A DNA stretch of 64,000 bases from Polynucleobacter sp. VK25 (GTDB lineage Bacteria; Pseudomonadota; Gammaproteobacteria; Burkholderiales; Burkholderiaceae): contig NZ_CP061288.1 in assembly GCF_018687355.1 (NCBI RefSeq), positions 1,560,144 to 1,624,143 of the forward strand, in the 5' to 3' direction. Shown one piece after another: positions 34,054 to 43,897 of this stretch. Each line of letters opens with the position of its first letter. The first letter of the stretch is position 1. A program made the position numbers and the translations under genes. The notes under the pieces were generated by a model that saw only the letters and a list, made by a program, of their open reading frames with translations, was not told where the DNA came from and searched no databases.

Positions 34054-34938
34054 TCAGACGCTCTTTTGAATCAATTTGAAGAAAGCTTCAGCCGCCGGAG
34101 AAAGACTGGTATTTTTATGGCGCAGCAAAGTAACCTTGCGCTTAACGGCGGGATCTTTTAATGGAATCTTGTGAATATGAGGGCGCTCACCATCATTTAG
34201 TGTTGAAGAAGGCAATATTGCACAACCTACTCCAGCAGCCACTAAATTGATAGCGGTGGCATGATGCCGGACTTCATAGTTTCCGTTGAGATGAATGCCA
34301 TGCTTCGCAAGCTGATAGTCCATTAGCACTCTAGTAGAAGTAAGGCTACTGACCACAATTAAGTCCGCATCACGCATATCCGACCAAGTAAGCAATTTCC
34401 TACTCCTGAGCGGATGGGTATCCTGGCATATAAAGACGAGAGGATCGTCAAATAAAGATGTCTCTATTAAATCGGGATGTTTTTCGCCCTGTAAAGCAAG
34501 CCCAATTTCTGCCTGATGATTGAGAACTGCTTTTCGGACTTCGCTAGAGGTTGCATCAAGTATGCGTATACGATTATCAGGATAAGCATTGGCATATTGC
34601 TGGATAAGCTTAGGAACCATGCTCACTGTTAGGCTTGGTATACACGCAAGACTAAAGCTACCTTTTGCATGCAGCGACATATCTTTAAGATGACTAATCG
34701 CAGATGTCATCTCACCTACGATCGCACGAGCTTGTGGCAAAAACTCGCGACCCACTGCAGTAAGCTCAACATGACGAGTTGTCCTGTCAATTAGCTTGAG
34801 TCCAAGATAAGACTCAAGCTTTTGAATTCGGCGTGTTAGGGCTGTTTGCGTAATGTGCAGTTGATCTGCGGCTTTATTAAAGCCACCGAGCTCTGCTATC
34901 ACTACAAATGCTTGAATGCCATCAAAATCAATTTTCAT
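34054..34938 (-). CDS. LysR-type regulator of the tcu module (TcuR-like)
   Basis: A 294-residue LysR regulator. Winged helix at residues 4-60 (FVVIAELGGFNKAADQLHITQTALTRRIQKLE), then an effector domain with FICQDTHPL and VAAGVGCAILPSS. Effector is unknown but should be a tricarboxylate judging by its neighbours. Unlike the usual divergent layout, it points the same way as tcuA; the palindrome at 34010-34030 in between is its likely site. It follows the Bug gene at 35014 by 75 bases. Confidence 0.88.
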   Translation of the reverse strand: MKIDFDGIQAFVVIAELGGFNKAADQLHITQTALTRRIQKLESYLGLKLIDRTTRHVELTAVGREFLPQARAIVGEMTSAISHLKDMSLHAKGSFSLACIPSLTVSMVPKLIQQYANAYPDNRIRILDATSSEVRKAVLNHQAEIGLALQGEKHPDLIETSLFDDPLVFICQDTHPLRSRKLLTWSDMRDADLIVVSSLTSTRVLMDYQLAKHGIHLNGNYEVRHHATAINLVAAGVGCAILPSSTLNDGERPHIHKIPLKDPAVKRKVTLLRHKNTSLSPAAEAFFKLIQKSV

Positions 34939-35013
34939 GCCAATTTCTTATATCTATTTTTGGTGGAAAGCTGAGCTCTAAGCGCAATTCAAAGTTTACA
35001 GGGATATGACGAA

Positions 35014-35970
35014 TTAATCGGCCCCCTTCAAACCTAGGCCTTTAATTATGTCGCCCCACTTTTTAATATCAGCAATAAAGAGCGGGGTAAATTTTTGCCT
35101 ACCAAGCGGTTTTACATCAATCCCATCCATGGTAAATTTTTTAGAAATTTCTGGAGATGTTGATGACTCAACAATAATCGCACTTAACCTATCAAGATCG
35201 GCCTCTGGGGTTCCAGCGGGAGCCAAGAATCCATACCACGGCTCATAATAAAAATTTTTAATGCCAGCCTCTTGAATAGTTGGCACATCCGATAAAACAG
35301 GGGATCGCCTTTGACCGGATGTGCCCAGCGCCCTTACTGTTCCACCCTGAATAAAAGGCAAAGCTGCAGGAATGGTTGTTAGGACAGCCTGAATTTGCCC
35401 TCCTGCTACATCAGCTACTGCTTGCGGCATTCCTTTATAAGGAATATGCGTCAGTTTTATACCCGCGGCAGACTGAAATAGCTCCATTGCCAAGTGCCCA
35501 TTACTACCTATGCCGGCAGAGCCATAATTTAGTTTCCCAGGGTTTGCTTTCGCAAATTCAACGAACTCTTGAAGATTTTTAAATTTCGAGCCTGCTGGAA
35601 TCACTAGCACATTGGGGGTAACGCCAACTGTTGCAATTGGTGCGAAATCTTTCTGTATATTAAAAGCTAAGTTATCAGATAGCGCAGAGCTATACACAAC
35701 TCCCTGATGATGAGCTAACAATGTCAATCCATTGGGCTTGGACTGCGCCACAAGGGTAGTCGCTATATTTCCACCGGCACCTAGCTTATTGTCCACCAAG
35801 ACGGGCATGCCTATTTTTTGGGATATCTGAGCGGCCATTATTCGTGCCACTATATCAACAGAGCCACCCGCGGAAAACGGCACATAAATGGTGATCTGCT
35901 TTGGTTGCGCAAAAACATTAGCGCTCAAAATTAGTAGTAAGAAAAAATAAGAGTAAAAAATTCGTTTCAC
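35014..35970 (-). CDS. Bug/TctC receptor adjoining the aconitase paralogue
   Basis: A 318-residue receptor with a GTG start (AGGA about seven bases upstream) and a Sec signal peptide (YSYFFLLLILSANVFAQ). Loop VPFSAGGSVDIVARIM and PYKGMPQAVADVAGGQIQAV are diagnostic. It begins nine bases after the aconitase stop and is the second receptor of this module, differing clearly from that at 30402, so the two probably bind different acids. Confidence 0.92.
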   Translation of the reverse strand: MKRIFYSYFFLLLILSANVFAQPKQITIYVPFSAGGSVDIVARIMAAQISQKIGMPVLVDNKLGAGGNIATTLVAQSKPNGLTLLAHHQGVVYSSALSDNLAFNIQKDFAPIATVGVTPNVLVIPAGSKFKNLQEFVEFAKANPGKLNYGSAGIGSNGHLAMELFQSAAGIKLTHIPYKGMPQAVADVAGGQIQAVLTTIPAALPFIQGGTVRALGTSGQRRSPVLSDVPTIQEAGIKNFYYEPWYGFLAPAGTPEADLDRLSAIIVESSTSPEISKKFTMDGIDVKPLGRQKFTPLFIADIKKWGDIIKGLGLKGAD

Positions 35971-35979
35971 AGGCTCATC

Positions 35980-38625
35980 CTAAAAAGAATTTGAAGCAGT
36001 TAATTTGTAGGCCAAAAACGGGAGAATGCCGCCACTCTGAAAGTAAGCAAGCTCCTCAAGCCTGAGCGCGCTTATAAAATGACATTCGAATATTTCACCA
36101 TTAACCCTCTCGATTGAAGCTTTGACCAACTCACCGGTTAATGGAGGCGTATCACCCATAGAAATGGTAATCGTTTCAGAGCCATCCAAATTCAGAGACT
36201 TACGCGATTCACCCTGCTTGAAAAGTAATGGCATAACGCCAAAAGCAGCTAGGTTAGACCGATGAATACGCTCATAACTCTCAGCAATCACTGCGGCAAC
36301 ACCTAGCAATCTTGTGCTTCGAGCCGCATCATCTCGGGATGACCCTGTGCCGTAATTTTTACCTGCAATAATAATCAGTGGGGTGCCACATTGTTGATAA
36401 TCGACAGAAGCCTTTAAGATTTCTGTTATTTCCCCGCCAGGAAAGACCTTTGTAAACCCACCCTTCTTTTCAGGGGCTAACTCATTCAATAAATTTGGAT
36501 TTGTAAAAGCACCCCTAAGCATCACATCCCAATGGCCCCTTCTAGCTCCAAAGGTATGGAGTCGCTCCAAAGAAACGCCCAATTTTTGCAAATATTGCCC
36601 AGCAACACTGCTTGGCTGGATTCTTCCAGCAGGAGAAATATCATCAGTCGTAACTCCATCCCCGAGTAACAATAAAATTCGCGCCTTTTCAATTAGCATT
36701 TTTGGCGAAGATGATGCTGAACCTTTAGCAAAAAATGGGGGCTGCTTAACAAAGCCAGAAATATCACCCCAATCATAAATCTTAGAGTTAGAAATCTTCA
36801 ACGCTTCCCATAAGTCTGATCCGTTTTTTAAAGCGACCCTTCTAGAATTAAATAATTCCGGTTTCAGGCACTTTGATAAGACCTCATTAATCTCTTGATT
36901 GCTTGGCCAAACATCAGCCAAGAAGATCTCGGATCCACCAATCTTAGTTATTGGCTCATTTTTCAAATCAGTTGTAATCTTGCCAGCTAAGGCATAGGCA
37001 ATAACAAGCGGAGGTGAGGCTAAATAATTGAACTGTAATTGCTGTTGAACACGACCACTAAAATTACGATTGCCCGATAGCACTGCACAACCAACCAAGC
37101 CATCACTCTCAATAGCATCTTGAGCTGCCGGTAAAAGTGGACCTGAATTTCCGATACAGGCAGTACAGCCAAAGCCACATAACTGGAAACCAAGCTGATC
37201 TAGGAAATTTTGCAGGCCACTTCGCTCAAGATACTCACCCACAACAAGGCTTCCAGGCGCGAAGAGCGTCTTAACCCAAGGTGGAACAGTTAAGCCAAGA
37301 AGAACAGCTTTTTTTGCCAATAGCCCAGCGGCAATCATTAGATGTGGATTCGATGTATTTGTACAACTAGTAATTGCGGCAAGCAATACAGCCCCGTTTG
37401 GGATGCCCGACTTATTTGGATCGGAATTCAAAACATCATGATTAGGAAATGAACTTGGAACTTCAGATAATGATCTCTTTTCTTCAGGCTTTTTGGGGCC
37501 AGAAATGCGAGGCTCAACCTCAGAAAGATTAAATTCAATCACTTGAGAGTATTTAGGTTCGACATTACCGTCACACCACAAAGAGGCTGCTTGAGCATAT
37601 TGCTTAAAAAGACCTTCTTGATCCCGGCCCGTTCCCAATAAATACTCAAGTGTCCGCTCATCCCATGGGAAAAAAGCGCAAGTAGCGCCGTATTCTGGAG
37701 CCATATTTGCTATGGTTGCACGGTCAGGTATCGGAAGACTTGCAGCTCCAGGTCCAAAAAATTCTACGAATTTATTTACCACTCCAACTGACCTCAACAA
37801 TGAAGTAACAGTAAGGACACAGTCTGTGGCTGTTACACCAGCCCCTAATTGCCCAGATAATCGAACACCAATCACCTCTGGCATAGGAATATTCAATGAC
37901 TCCCCTAGAGATGCCCCTAAGGCCTCAATCCCGCCGACCCCCCAGCCGAGTACACCCAAAGAATTGATTGTTGTTGTATGGCTATCTGCACCTATAACCA
38001 ATTCAGGGAAAAGGTTGATAACCTCATCACCTTGCTCCAATACATATGCAGTCGCCAAAGACTCTAAATTAACCTGATGACAAATCCCCGAGTCAGGCGG
38101 AATAATTCTTAAATTTTTAAAAGCATGAGATACCCATTTTAAAAATGAAAATCTCTCAATATTTTGCTCATACTGTTGTCTTGAATTCTCAGTCGCAGCT
38201 AAAGAGTTTCCTGAGCTATTGACAACAATGGAGTGGTCGACCACGAGATCTACTGGAATTTTCGGATTAACTGTCTCGGGATCAACGCCCTTATTGATTG
38301 CAGCTTGGCGCAACGCACAAAGATCCACCAAGACCGGTATGCCCGTGTAGTCTTGCATCAAAACACGAGTGGCATAAATATTTATTGAGGAGCTTTGTTT
38401 ACTAGCTTCCTGCCAATTAGCAAATAGATCAATAGTAGATCTTAACTCTTGCTCGCTTTTGCAGTGGCGAAGATTACTTTCTAAAACAACCCTAAGACAA
38501 AATGGCAATTGAGAAATATCCATTTTTGCATTGAGTCCCCCTAACTTCTCCAAGGCAATAAGTCGATTTTTATTTACTTCTCCAGTAATACCGACCAAAA
38601 AATTTTCGCTAAGCATTGGATGCAT
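35980..38625 (-). CDS. Divergent AcnA-type aconitase paralogue
   Basis: An 881-residue aconitase-superfamily protein. The 4Fe-4S cysteines are intact (Cys421 in ITSCTNTSNP; Cys487 and Cys490 in GFGCTACIGNSGPL), as are IPVDLVVDHS, GADSHTTT and YERIHRSNLAAFG. Two otherwise well conserved AcnA positions differ: TTDH is TTDD (residue 662) and SSRDW is SSRDD (766), and the RGNHEVM region reads RGHWDVM. This suggests a changed substrate. By its place beside tcuA, whose product is cis-aconitate, it likely hydrates that or a related tricarboxylate; a housekeeping aconitase is probably elsewhere. Confidence 0.85.
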   Translation of the reverse strand: MHPMLSENFLVGITGEVNKNRLIALEKLGGLNAKMDISQLPFCLRVVLESNLRHCKSEQELRSTIDLFANWQEASKQSSSINIYATRVLMQDYTGIPVLVDLCALRQAAINKGVDPETVNPKIPVDLVVDHSIVVNSSGNSLAATENSRQQYEQNIERFSFLKWVSHAFKNLRIIPPDSGICHQVNLESLATAYVLEQGDEVINLFPELVIGADSHTTTINSLGVLGWGVGGIEALGASLGESLNIPMPEVIGVRLSGQLGAGVTATDCVLTVTSLLRSVGVVNKFVEFFGPGAASLPIPDRATIANMAPEYGATCAFFPWDERTLEYLLGTGRDQEGLFKQYAQAASLWCDGNVEPKYSQVIEFNLSEVEPRISGPKKPEEKRSLSEVPSSFPNHDVLNSDPNKSGIPNGAVLLAAITSCTNTSNPHLMIAAGLLAKKAVLLGLTVPPWVKTLFAPGSLVVGEYLERSGLQNFLDQLGFQLCGFGCTACIGNSGPLLPAAQDAIESDGLVGCAVLSGNRNFSGRVQQQLQFNYLASPPLVIAYALAGKITTDLKNEPITKIGGSEIFLADVWPSNQEINEVLSKCLKPELFNSRRVALKNGSDLWEALKISNSKIYDWGDISGFVKQPPFFAKGSASSSPKMLIEKARILLLLGDGVTTDDISPAGRIQPSSVAGQYLQKLGVSLERLHTFGARRGHWDVMLRGAFTNPNLLNELAPEKKGGFTKVFPGGEITEILKASVDYQQCGTPLIIIAGKNYGTGSSRDDAARSTRLLGVAAVIAESYERIHRSNLAAFGVMPLLFKQGESRKSLNLDGSETITISMGDTPPLTGELVKASIERVNGEIFECHFISALRLEELAYFQSGGILPFLAYKLTASNSF

Positions 38626-39062
38626 GCAAGAGTACCCCTGAAGAAATGAAATTTAAATTTGAGTATAAGACCGAGATTCGTCCTTCGCCTAATCTTAACT
38701 TAAGCCGAATTTTTATTGTATGCACCCTAAATATTGATCGCTCTTTTAACTAAAACTTACAAAAGTTAATTTGTCAAACAAATTACCAACCCGAAGGTTA
38801 GCCATTTCATCCCTGGTGGGCCACTAGCACTTGAAGCTGAGGTCAAAGGGTCATGAGTTCAGAAACCCAAAGAAAACTACAATAATTTCAAGGGCTTACG
38901 TCGCCTGTTTATCAGTGTGTGAGCATTTGCGTACTGAATTGAGCAAAAAAGAGGGAGCATAACTTCGCTGGCAAGATTTTGATGTATCTTAAGGTCAGCA
39001 TCTGTCTTAATGGAGCATTCAATAAAACTTGAATGATATTTGAGAACACCTATGGGGGAAAC
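38626..39062 (+). other. 437-base gap with tRNA remnant 2
   Basis: No gene seen. The gap holds a decayed hairpin CCAACC-CGAA-GGTTAG (about 38785-38802) and the tRNA remnant at 38814-38861; the remaining sequence is AT-rich and probably includes promoters for the aconitase gene (leftward) and the Bug gene (rightward). Confidence 0.55.
38814..38861 (-). repeat. tRNA remnant 2
   Basis: Plus-strand TGGTGGG-CCACTAGCACTTGAA onward matches the complement of the intact tRNA from the CCA end through T-arm, variable loop and anticodon loop at about 39 of 48 positions with one gap. It retains CATGAGT of the anticodon region. The hairpin on its left resembles that at 49733. Confidence 0.8.
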
Positions 39063-40037
39063 ATGGATCGTAAAATCTTCTGGAAGATTGCACTCTTACT
39101 TAGCACAGTATCGTTATCTGCCTTTGCTCAATCAAACTTCCCCGACAAACCAATTAAAACTATCTCTGCTTACGCAGCTGGTGGTGGTCCAGATGTTCAA
39201 TTGCGACAAGTATCTCCATATTTAGGGGAGGCATTAAAACAAACAATTATTGTTGAAAATAAGGTTGGTGCTGGGGGCGTACTTGCAACTCAATTTGTTG
39301 CCCAGTCGGCCCCTGATGGATATACAGTTCTTCTTGGATCAAATATTCAATTAGTACAGAAAATTATGAAGCCAGATCTTTCCATTAATCCGTTGCAAGA
39401 TTTTGCGCCCGTCAGCAACATGTACTCCTCACCAACCGTGATGGTAGTTGCCCATGATTCCCCTTACAAAAAAGTAGAGGACGTCATTAATGCTGCAAAA
39501 GCAAATCCAGGAGTGATGAATTACAGCTCAGGAGGCATTGGAACTTCGGCTCATATTGCAGGAGCTACTTTTGTATCGCTCAATAATTTAAAAGTTTCAC
39601 ATATCCCTTTAAAAGGATCCGTTGAAATTGCAGCATCACTACTACGTGGTGACACCCAATTTGCATTCCCAATTGCCGGAACAGGGGTTCCTTTAGTAAA
39701 GGGGGGCAAATTTCGCGCTCTAGCCGTCACGAGCAAAAATCGATTAGCTCAGTTTCCAGAAGTGCCCACTCTAAATGAAATCATGAAAAACGAACTCACT
39801 ATTCAAGAGTCATGGTTTGGTATTTGGGCTCCAATCAAAACACCTCAAGATAGAATTAATATTCTTTTCCAAGGCATTACCAAAGCACTATCAAACCCAG
39901 CCTTAAAAACTGCATATGAAGACGCAGGCAATATTGTTACTCCTAGTCAGAGCCCCCAGGCCTTTGCTGCCTACATGGCCACTGAAAATAAAAAATGGGC
40001 TGAGATCATTCGTCTAACTGGTATTAGCGGAGAATAA
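39063..40037 (+). CDS. Bug/TctC receptor paired with a CoA-transferase
   Basis: A 324-residue receptor with signal peptide (MDRKIFWKIALLLSTVSLSA). The ATG at 39063 has GGGGGAAA directly upstream; an earlier frame start at 39033 is unlikely. Loop ISAYAAGGGPDVQLRQV is unusual in replacing the PY motif by AY, and HIPLKGSVEIAASLLRG replaces PYKG, so it is one of the more divergent receptors here. The CoA-transferase gene follows after eight bases. Confidence 0.9.
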   Translation: MDRKIFWKIALLLSTVSLSAFAQSNFPDKPIKTISAYAAGGGPDVQLRQVSPYLGEALKQTIIVENKVGAGGVLATQFVAQSAPDGYTVLLGSNIQLVQKIMKPDLSINPLQDFAPVSNMYSSPTVMVVAHDSPYKKVEDVINAAKANPGVMNYSSGGIGTSAHIAGATFVSLNNLKVSHIPLKGSVEIAASLLRGDTQFAFPIAGTGVPLVKGGKFRALAVTSKNRLAQFPEVPTLNEIMKNELTIQESWFGIWAPIKTPQDRINILFQGITKALSNPALKTAYEDAGNIVTPSQSPQAFAAYMATENKKWAEIIRLTGISGE

Positions 40038-40045
40038 ATACAGTC

Positions 40046-41272
40046 ATGACAGCATCATTAAAGGGTATTCGAGTTATTGATATATCCCATGTCATAGCGG
40101 GTCCATTAACCTCCTATTACCTAGCGCAGTTAGGGGCGGAAGTCATCAAAGTAGAAAAGCCAGGATCTGGCGATGTCATGAGGGCCAATAAAGAATCTAC
40201 GCCCACAGATACTCCTACAGCCTTTTCAAGTCTTAATGCTGGAAAGAAATCATTAGCTGTTGACATACGAACTGCTGAGGGCGCAGATGCTATTCGCAGT
40301 CTTGCAAAAGATTCCAACATATTCATTGAAAATTTTCGCCCTGGGGTGGTAAAAAAGTATGGGCTAGACTATGAGTCTATTAAAAAAATTAACCCTCAAA
40401 TAGTATATTGTTCCATTTCGGGATATGGACAACAGGGAAGCTGGGCTAACAGAGGTGGGTATGATCAAGTTATTCAGGCGCTGAGTGGCATGATGATGAT
40501 GTCTGGCCCCGAGCACGACTCAAGCCCGACAAAAGTAGGATTTCCAGTAGTTGATGTTGCAGTCGGAATGTTGGGGGCTCTCTCAATTACATCCGCCATC
40601 TATCGACAAGAAAAATATGGTGTGGGTCAATACATTGAAACGTCTCTTATTCAGGCGGCTCTGATGTTAATGTATCCATTTACTACCGACTATTTGACCG
40701 ATAAAAAAATAGCCAAACGACTTGGAAACAAAGGCTATAGTGGCAGCCCTGCTTCGGATACTTTTCAGTGTATTGATGGCTGGATATCAACAGCTGCGAA
40801 TACTCCAACGCAATTTAAAAAAATGATGCATCTTCTTAATTTAGATGAAATTTGCACTGACCCAGATCTCCTAGATCTCGATGCATTTAATGCGATTAAC
40901 GAGGGTTTTGTTATAGCAAGACAGCCCGATCTTGTTAGGCAAAAAATTCAAAAGGTATTTGAGAAAACTTCTGCTGTTGAGCTAGAGATTCAACTGAATG
41001 AGGCGGGCGTTCCTGCAGCCAAGGTTCGAACTCTTCCCGAGTTCCTGGATGAGCTTTTAGAAGAGAAAAATATTATGACCTCTTTTATGAGCTTTAAGCA
41101 GGCTAATAAAACCATACGAACGGCTGGACTAGGATTCACTCTCGATAACGGCATCCAATTAGTAACTAATATCACCCCAACGCTGGGGCAGCATACCCAT
41201 GAGTTACTAAAAAGCATTGGCATCAGCGAGGATCAAATAGCCAAAATGCTGGCTGCAAATGTTCTTAAATAA
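40046..41272 (+). CDS. Family III (CaiB/BaiF) CoA-transferase
   Basis: A 408-residue class III CoA-transferase. It begins KGIRVIDISHVIAGPLTSYYLAQLGAEVIKVEKPGSGD; the catalytic Asp is in GGYDQVIQALSGMM (about residue 140). The enzyme would activate a carboxylate by taking CoA from a thioester donor. Co-transcribed with the Bug receptor in front of it, it is likely the first catabolic step for that receptor's ligand (inference). A terminator follows. Confidence 0.9.
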   Translation: MTASLKGIRVIDISHVIAGPLTSYYLAQLGAEVIKVEKPGSGDVMRANKESTPTDTPTAFSSLNAGKKSLAVDIRTAEGADAIRSLAKDSNIFIENFRPGVVKKYGLDYESIKKINPQIVYCSISGYGQQGSWANRGGYDQVIQALSGMMMMSGPEHDSSPTKVGFPVVDVAVGMLGALSITSAIYRQEKYGVGQYIETSLIQAALMLMYPFTTDYLTDKKIAKRLGNKGYSGSPASDTFQCIDGWISTAANTPTQFKKMMHLLNLDEICTDPDLLDLDAFNAINEGFVIARQPDLVRQKIQKVFEKTSAVELEIQLNEAGVPAAKVRTLPEFLDELLEEKNIMTSFMSFKQANKTIRTAGLGFTLDNGIQLVTNITPTLGQHTHELLKSIGISEDQIAKMLAANVLK

Positions 41273-41278
41273 CGCCTC

Positions 41279-41321
41279 AAAAAACTAAACCCCCACTTTT
41301 TTGGTGAGGGTTTAGTTTTTT
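41279..41321. terminator. Terminator at the right end of the CoA-transferase module
   Basis: Long imperfect stem AAAAAACTAAACCC/GGGTTTAGTTTTTT with an inner CAC/GTG pair. Its inner part AAACCC and GAGGGTTT resembles the terminator of the intact tRNA. Confidence 0.85.
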
Positions 41322-41371
41322 GGCATGCCACCGGGAGTTGAGCCCATGTTTTGTATTTAAGGATTACATCC
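41321..41371 (-). repeat. tRNA remnant 3
   Basis: Plus-strand TGGCATGCCACCGGGAGTTGAGCCCATG, then AAGGATTACATCC. The block CCACCgGGAgTTGAgCC matches the tRNA T-arm complement at 15 of 21 positions and AAGGATTA matches the anticodon-arm flank. It lies directly against the terminator, as in the other copies. The most eroded copy. Confidence 0.55.
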
Positions 41372-41378
41372 AATAATA

Positions 41379-42647
41379 TTAATAACTAAATGGCGCCACA
41401 AATGGCCTACCAAAAGGACGTCCAGCACGTATTGTTTGCACAGGAACGAGGCTATACATACCAGGCCGTTTATTGCCACGTGTATCCAACCATTCAACGG
41501 GCTTCTCAACTAAGTCTAATATCGAAATATCTGCAATAGCATTTTTCTTTAGGGTTCCCAGCAAAGGATCTCTGTTAATAATAGTGCCAGGCCTATTGGT
41601 TGTCATTGCGACAACTTGATTAAGACTAAAACCTAAAGTCAGAAACTTACTCATGACATTTGGCAGAAATGGAATACTTGGGGAGTTACCGCTATACGCG
41701 TGTAAATCACTAGAGATAGTGTCTGGAATCAGTCCTTGCTGAATTGCAGGCTCTGCGATTGTGAAATCAAAGCTTCCGCCACCATGTCCAACATCAATAA
41801 TGACTCCGCGTTTCTTAGCCTCTAATGCTGCGGCAATCAATTTCCCATTTTGAACCGTATTATTTCCTGCACCACTATATGCATGCGTCAGGATATCTCC
41901 AGGCCTGAGTAAGTCTAATAAGACTCCAAGATCACCAGGGGCATTGCCGATGTGACACATTACACGCGCGCCTTTTACTCCCGAACGCTCTGCAGCTAAT
42001 CTTGCCCTTCGCAAAGGTTCCAATCCATTCTCCCCAACGACTTCAAGTGTCTCCCTGACCTTTACTCCGAGAACTAAATCAGGATTTTCATTGACCACTC
42101 GCGCTGCTAAATCGATATTTGCATAATCAATATTTTTCATTTCGCCAACTGGGTAACCAGCCAGTCCAATCGAGGATATGTGTACAAATGCGAACATACG
42201 GCTTCTTGCTTGCGCTTGTATGTAATGCTTAAAAGCAGAAAAGTTATTTCCACCAGCATCGCCAGCGCTTACATAGGTGGTTGTGGCAGTGAATGGCACC
42301 AGCTCATCAGCAGGCAAACCAATAGCAGAAGCTTGAGGATAGGTGTGTGCATGTAAATCAATCAATCCCGGTGTAATGATTTTTCCGCTGGCATTAATTT
42401 GCTGGGCAGCCTTATCTCTAGGCAGGTCTCTTTGCAAATCAACAATACGTCCATTACGAATTCCAATATCCATAATTGCGTCTAGGTTTTGCGATGGATC
42501 TATCACCCTTGCACCAGTCACCAATAAATCATATCCACCCGGGGCCGATAGCCCTTGTTGGGCCAAACTTGATCCAATCCCACCAATAATCGGGAGTGAT
42601 GTTGCGTAAAGAGAATATTGCAATAACTTGCGTCTTTTATGATCCAT
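41379..42647 (-). CDS. Exported amidohydrolase/deacetylase family metallohydrolase
   Basis: A 422-residue metal-dependent hydrolase of the dihydroorotase-like amidohydrolase superfamily. The metal site HAHTYPQA follows PGLIDL near residue 97; further ligands are in VMCHIGNAP, DILTHAYSG and SSDLHAYSG. The N-terminus KRRKLLQYSLYATSLPIIGG looks like a twin-arginine signal, so the folded metalloenzyme may be exported by Tat. Probably acts on cyclic amides or N-acyl compounds. It forms a single-gene module between remnants 3 and 4; GGAGA precedes the ATG. Confidence 0.85.
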   Translation of the reverse strand: MDHKRRKLLQYSLYATSLPIIGGIGSSLAQQGLSAPGGYDLLVTGARVIDPSQNLDAIMDIGIRNGRIVDLQRDLPRDKAAQQINASGKIITPGLIDLHAHTYPQASAIGLPADELVPFTATTTYVSAGDAGGNNFSAFKHYIQAQARSRMFAFVHISSIGLAGYPVGEMKNIDYANIDLAARVVNENPDLVLGVKVRETLEVVGENGLEPLRRARLAAERSGVKGARVMCHIGNAPGDLGVLLDLLRPGDILTHAYSGAGNNTVQNGKLIAAALEAKKRGVIIDVGHGGGSFDFTIAEPAIQQGLIPDTISSDLHAYSGNSPSIPFLPNVMSKFLTLGFSLNQVVAMTTNRPGTIINRDPLLGTLKKNAIADISILDLVEKPVEWLDTRGNKRPGMYSLVPVQTIRAGRPFGRPFVAPFSY

Positions 42648-42780
42648 GGCTGTCTCCTGTAAACACTAATATAGTTATAGACAATCTTTAATAGATTGAT
42701 TATTCATAGTGTATACAAGAATGCGGGCCAATAATAATTAAGCTCAAAAAATACTGGCCTATGGTTAGTATCTTCATTTC

Positions 42781-42829
42781 TGGCGGGGCTAACAGGACTT
42801 GAACCTTAAACCAAAGGATGATCAGGTCC
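42781..42829 (-). repeat. tRNA remnant 4
   Basis: Plus-strand TGGCGGGGCTAACAGGACTT (42781-42800) and on to 42829 match the complement of the tRNA 3' part at 34 of 42 positions, with the T-loop segment CAGGACTTGAACCT unchanged. Lies upstream of the 2-hydroxyacid dehydrogenase gene. Confidence 0.8.
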
Positions 42830-42871
42830 AAATTAGCTGTATATTTAGGCCATCAATCACATAGGAAAATT

Positions 42872-43879
42872 ATGGCGAACAGCATTCTGGTTGTTGGGGA
42901 ATATGGAAAAATATTTCTGACTCCACTGATTCAGGCCCTTGGAAAATCCTGGGCCGTCCAACACTGCATTATTGAGCAGCCTAAGTCCGAATTGCTAGAG
43001 CTTGTCTCCAAGGCTGACATTCTGGTTGTATCGGCTGAGCTAGCTTATTCAAAAGATCCAAAACTTGTAGAAGACCTCATTAAAGCAGGCAAGCAACTTC
43101 AACTAATCCAAGTGCCTTTTTCTGGAATGGACTGGCTTCAAGAGGAATGGTTACCGACTGGCTGCATCGTTTGCAATACGAATCAGCACTCTGAACCTAT
43201 CGCTGAATACGTCATGCTAGGCATACTAGAGTTTGCTATTAGCATGCGCCACATGGACCGAGAACTCCGCCAAGGGAAATGGACTTATGGCGGATCCATC
43301 GTGCGAGGGTTAAAACACAGCGAGGTTCAACATAAAACTATTGGTTTCATTGGCTTTGGTCATATAGCCAAGAGAGTCACCCAACTTGCCACCCCCTTTG
43401 GAATGGATTTTGTAGCTATTAGTCGAAATCCAAAAGTGGATGCCAAACTTAAATGGTGGAAAGACAGCTCACATCTAGATGAGCTATTGGCTGAAAGTGA
43501 TTACGTTCTGATTACTGCGCCACTCAGCGAAAGTACCAGGGATTTAATTAATGAATCTTCACTTAAGAAAATGAAGTCGACTGGCGTCATTATTAATGTA
43601 GCCAGAGGTCCAATAATTAACGAGGTAGCAATCTATCAAGCTCTCAAAAACCGTGAGATTGGAGGAGCGCTTCTGGATGTTTGGTATCAATATGCAAGCA
43701 CTGATAATTTAGAAATGCGACCTTCAGCGCTTCCATTCCATGAGCTAGACAATGTGATCATGACCCCACATACAGCCAGTTGGACCGATCAACTAGATAA
43801 AAGACGAATCGAGTCAGTTGTGAAAAATATACAAAACTTCATCAATCAAAAACCTTTGGATGAAGTTGTTTATAAATAA
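42872..43879 (+). CDS. D-2-hydroxyacid dehydrogenase
   Basis: A 335-residue NAD-dependent D-isomer-specific 2-hydroxyacid dehydrogenase. The nucleotide site is IGFIGFGHIAKRVTQLA; the catalytic triad is visible as Arg in NVARGPIINE, a Glu/Asp region around ALLDVW, and His in MTPHTASWT. The ATG at 42872 has AGGAAAA upstream; a start at 42818 would extend into remnant 4. Convergent with the aldolase gene (18 bases between stops). Substrate unknown; it may act on the same acid that the neighbouring Bug receptor binds. Confidence 0.88.
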   Translation: MANSILVVGEYGKIFLTPLIQALGKSWAVQHCIIEQPKSELLELVSKADILVVSAELAYSKDPKLVEDLIKAGKQLQLIQVPFSGMDWLQEEWLPTGCIVCNTNQHSEPIAEYVMLGILEFAISMRHMDRELRQGKWTYGGSIVRGLKHSEVQHKTIGFIGFGHIAKRVTQLATPFGMDFVAISRNPKVDAKLKWWKDSSHLDELLAESDYVLITAPLSESTRDLINESSLKKMKSTGVIINVARGPIINEVAIYQALKNREIGGALLDVWYQYASTDNLEMRPSALPFHELDNVIMTPHTASWTDQLDKRRIESVVKNIQNFINQKPLDEVVYK

Positions 43880-43897
43880 CTTCATTAAACTGATCAA

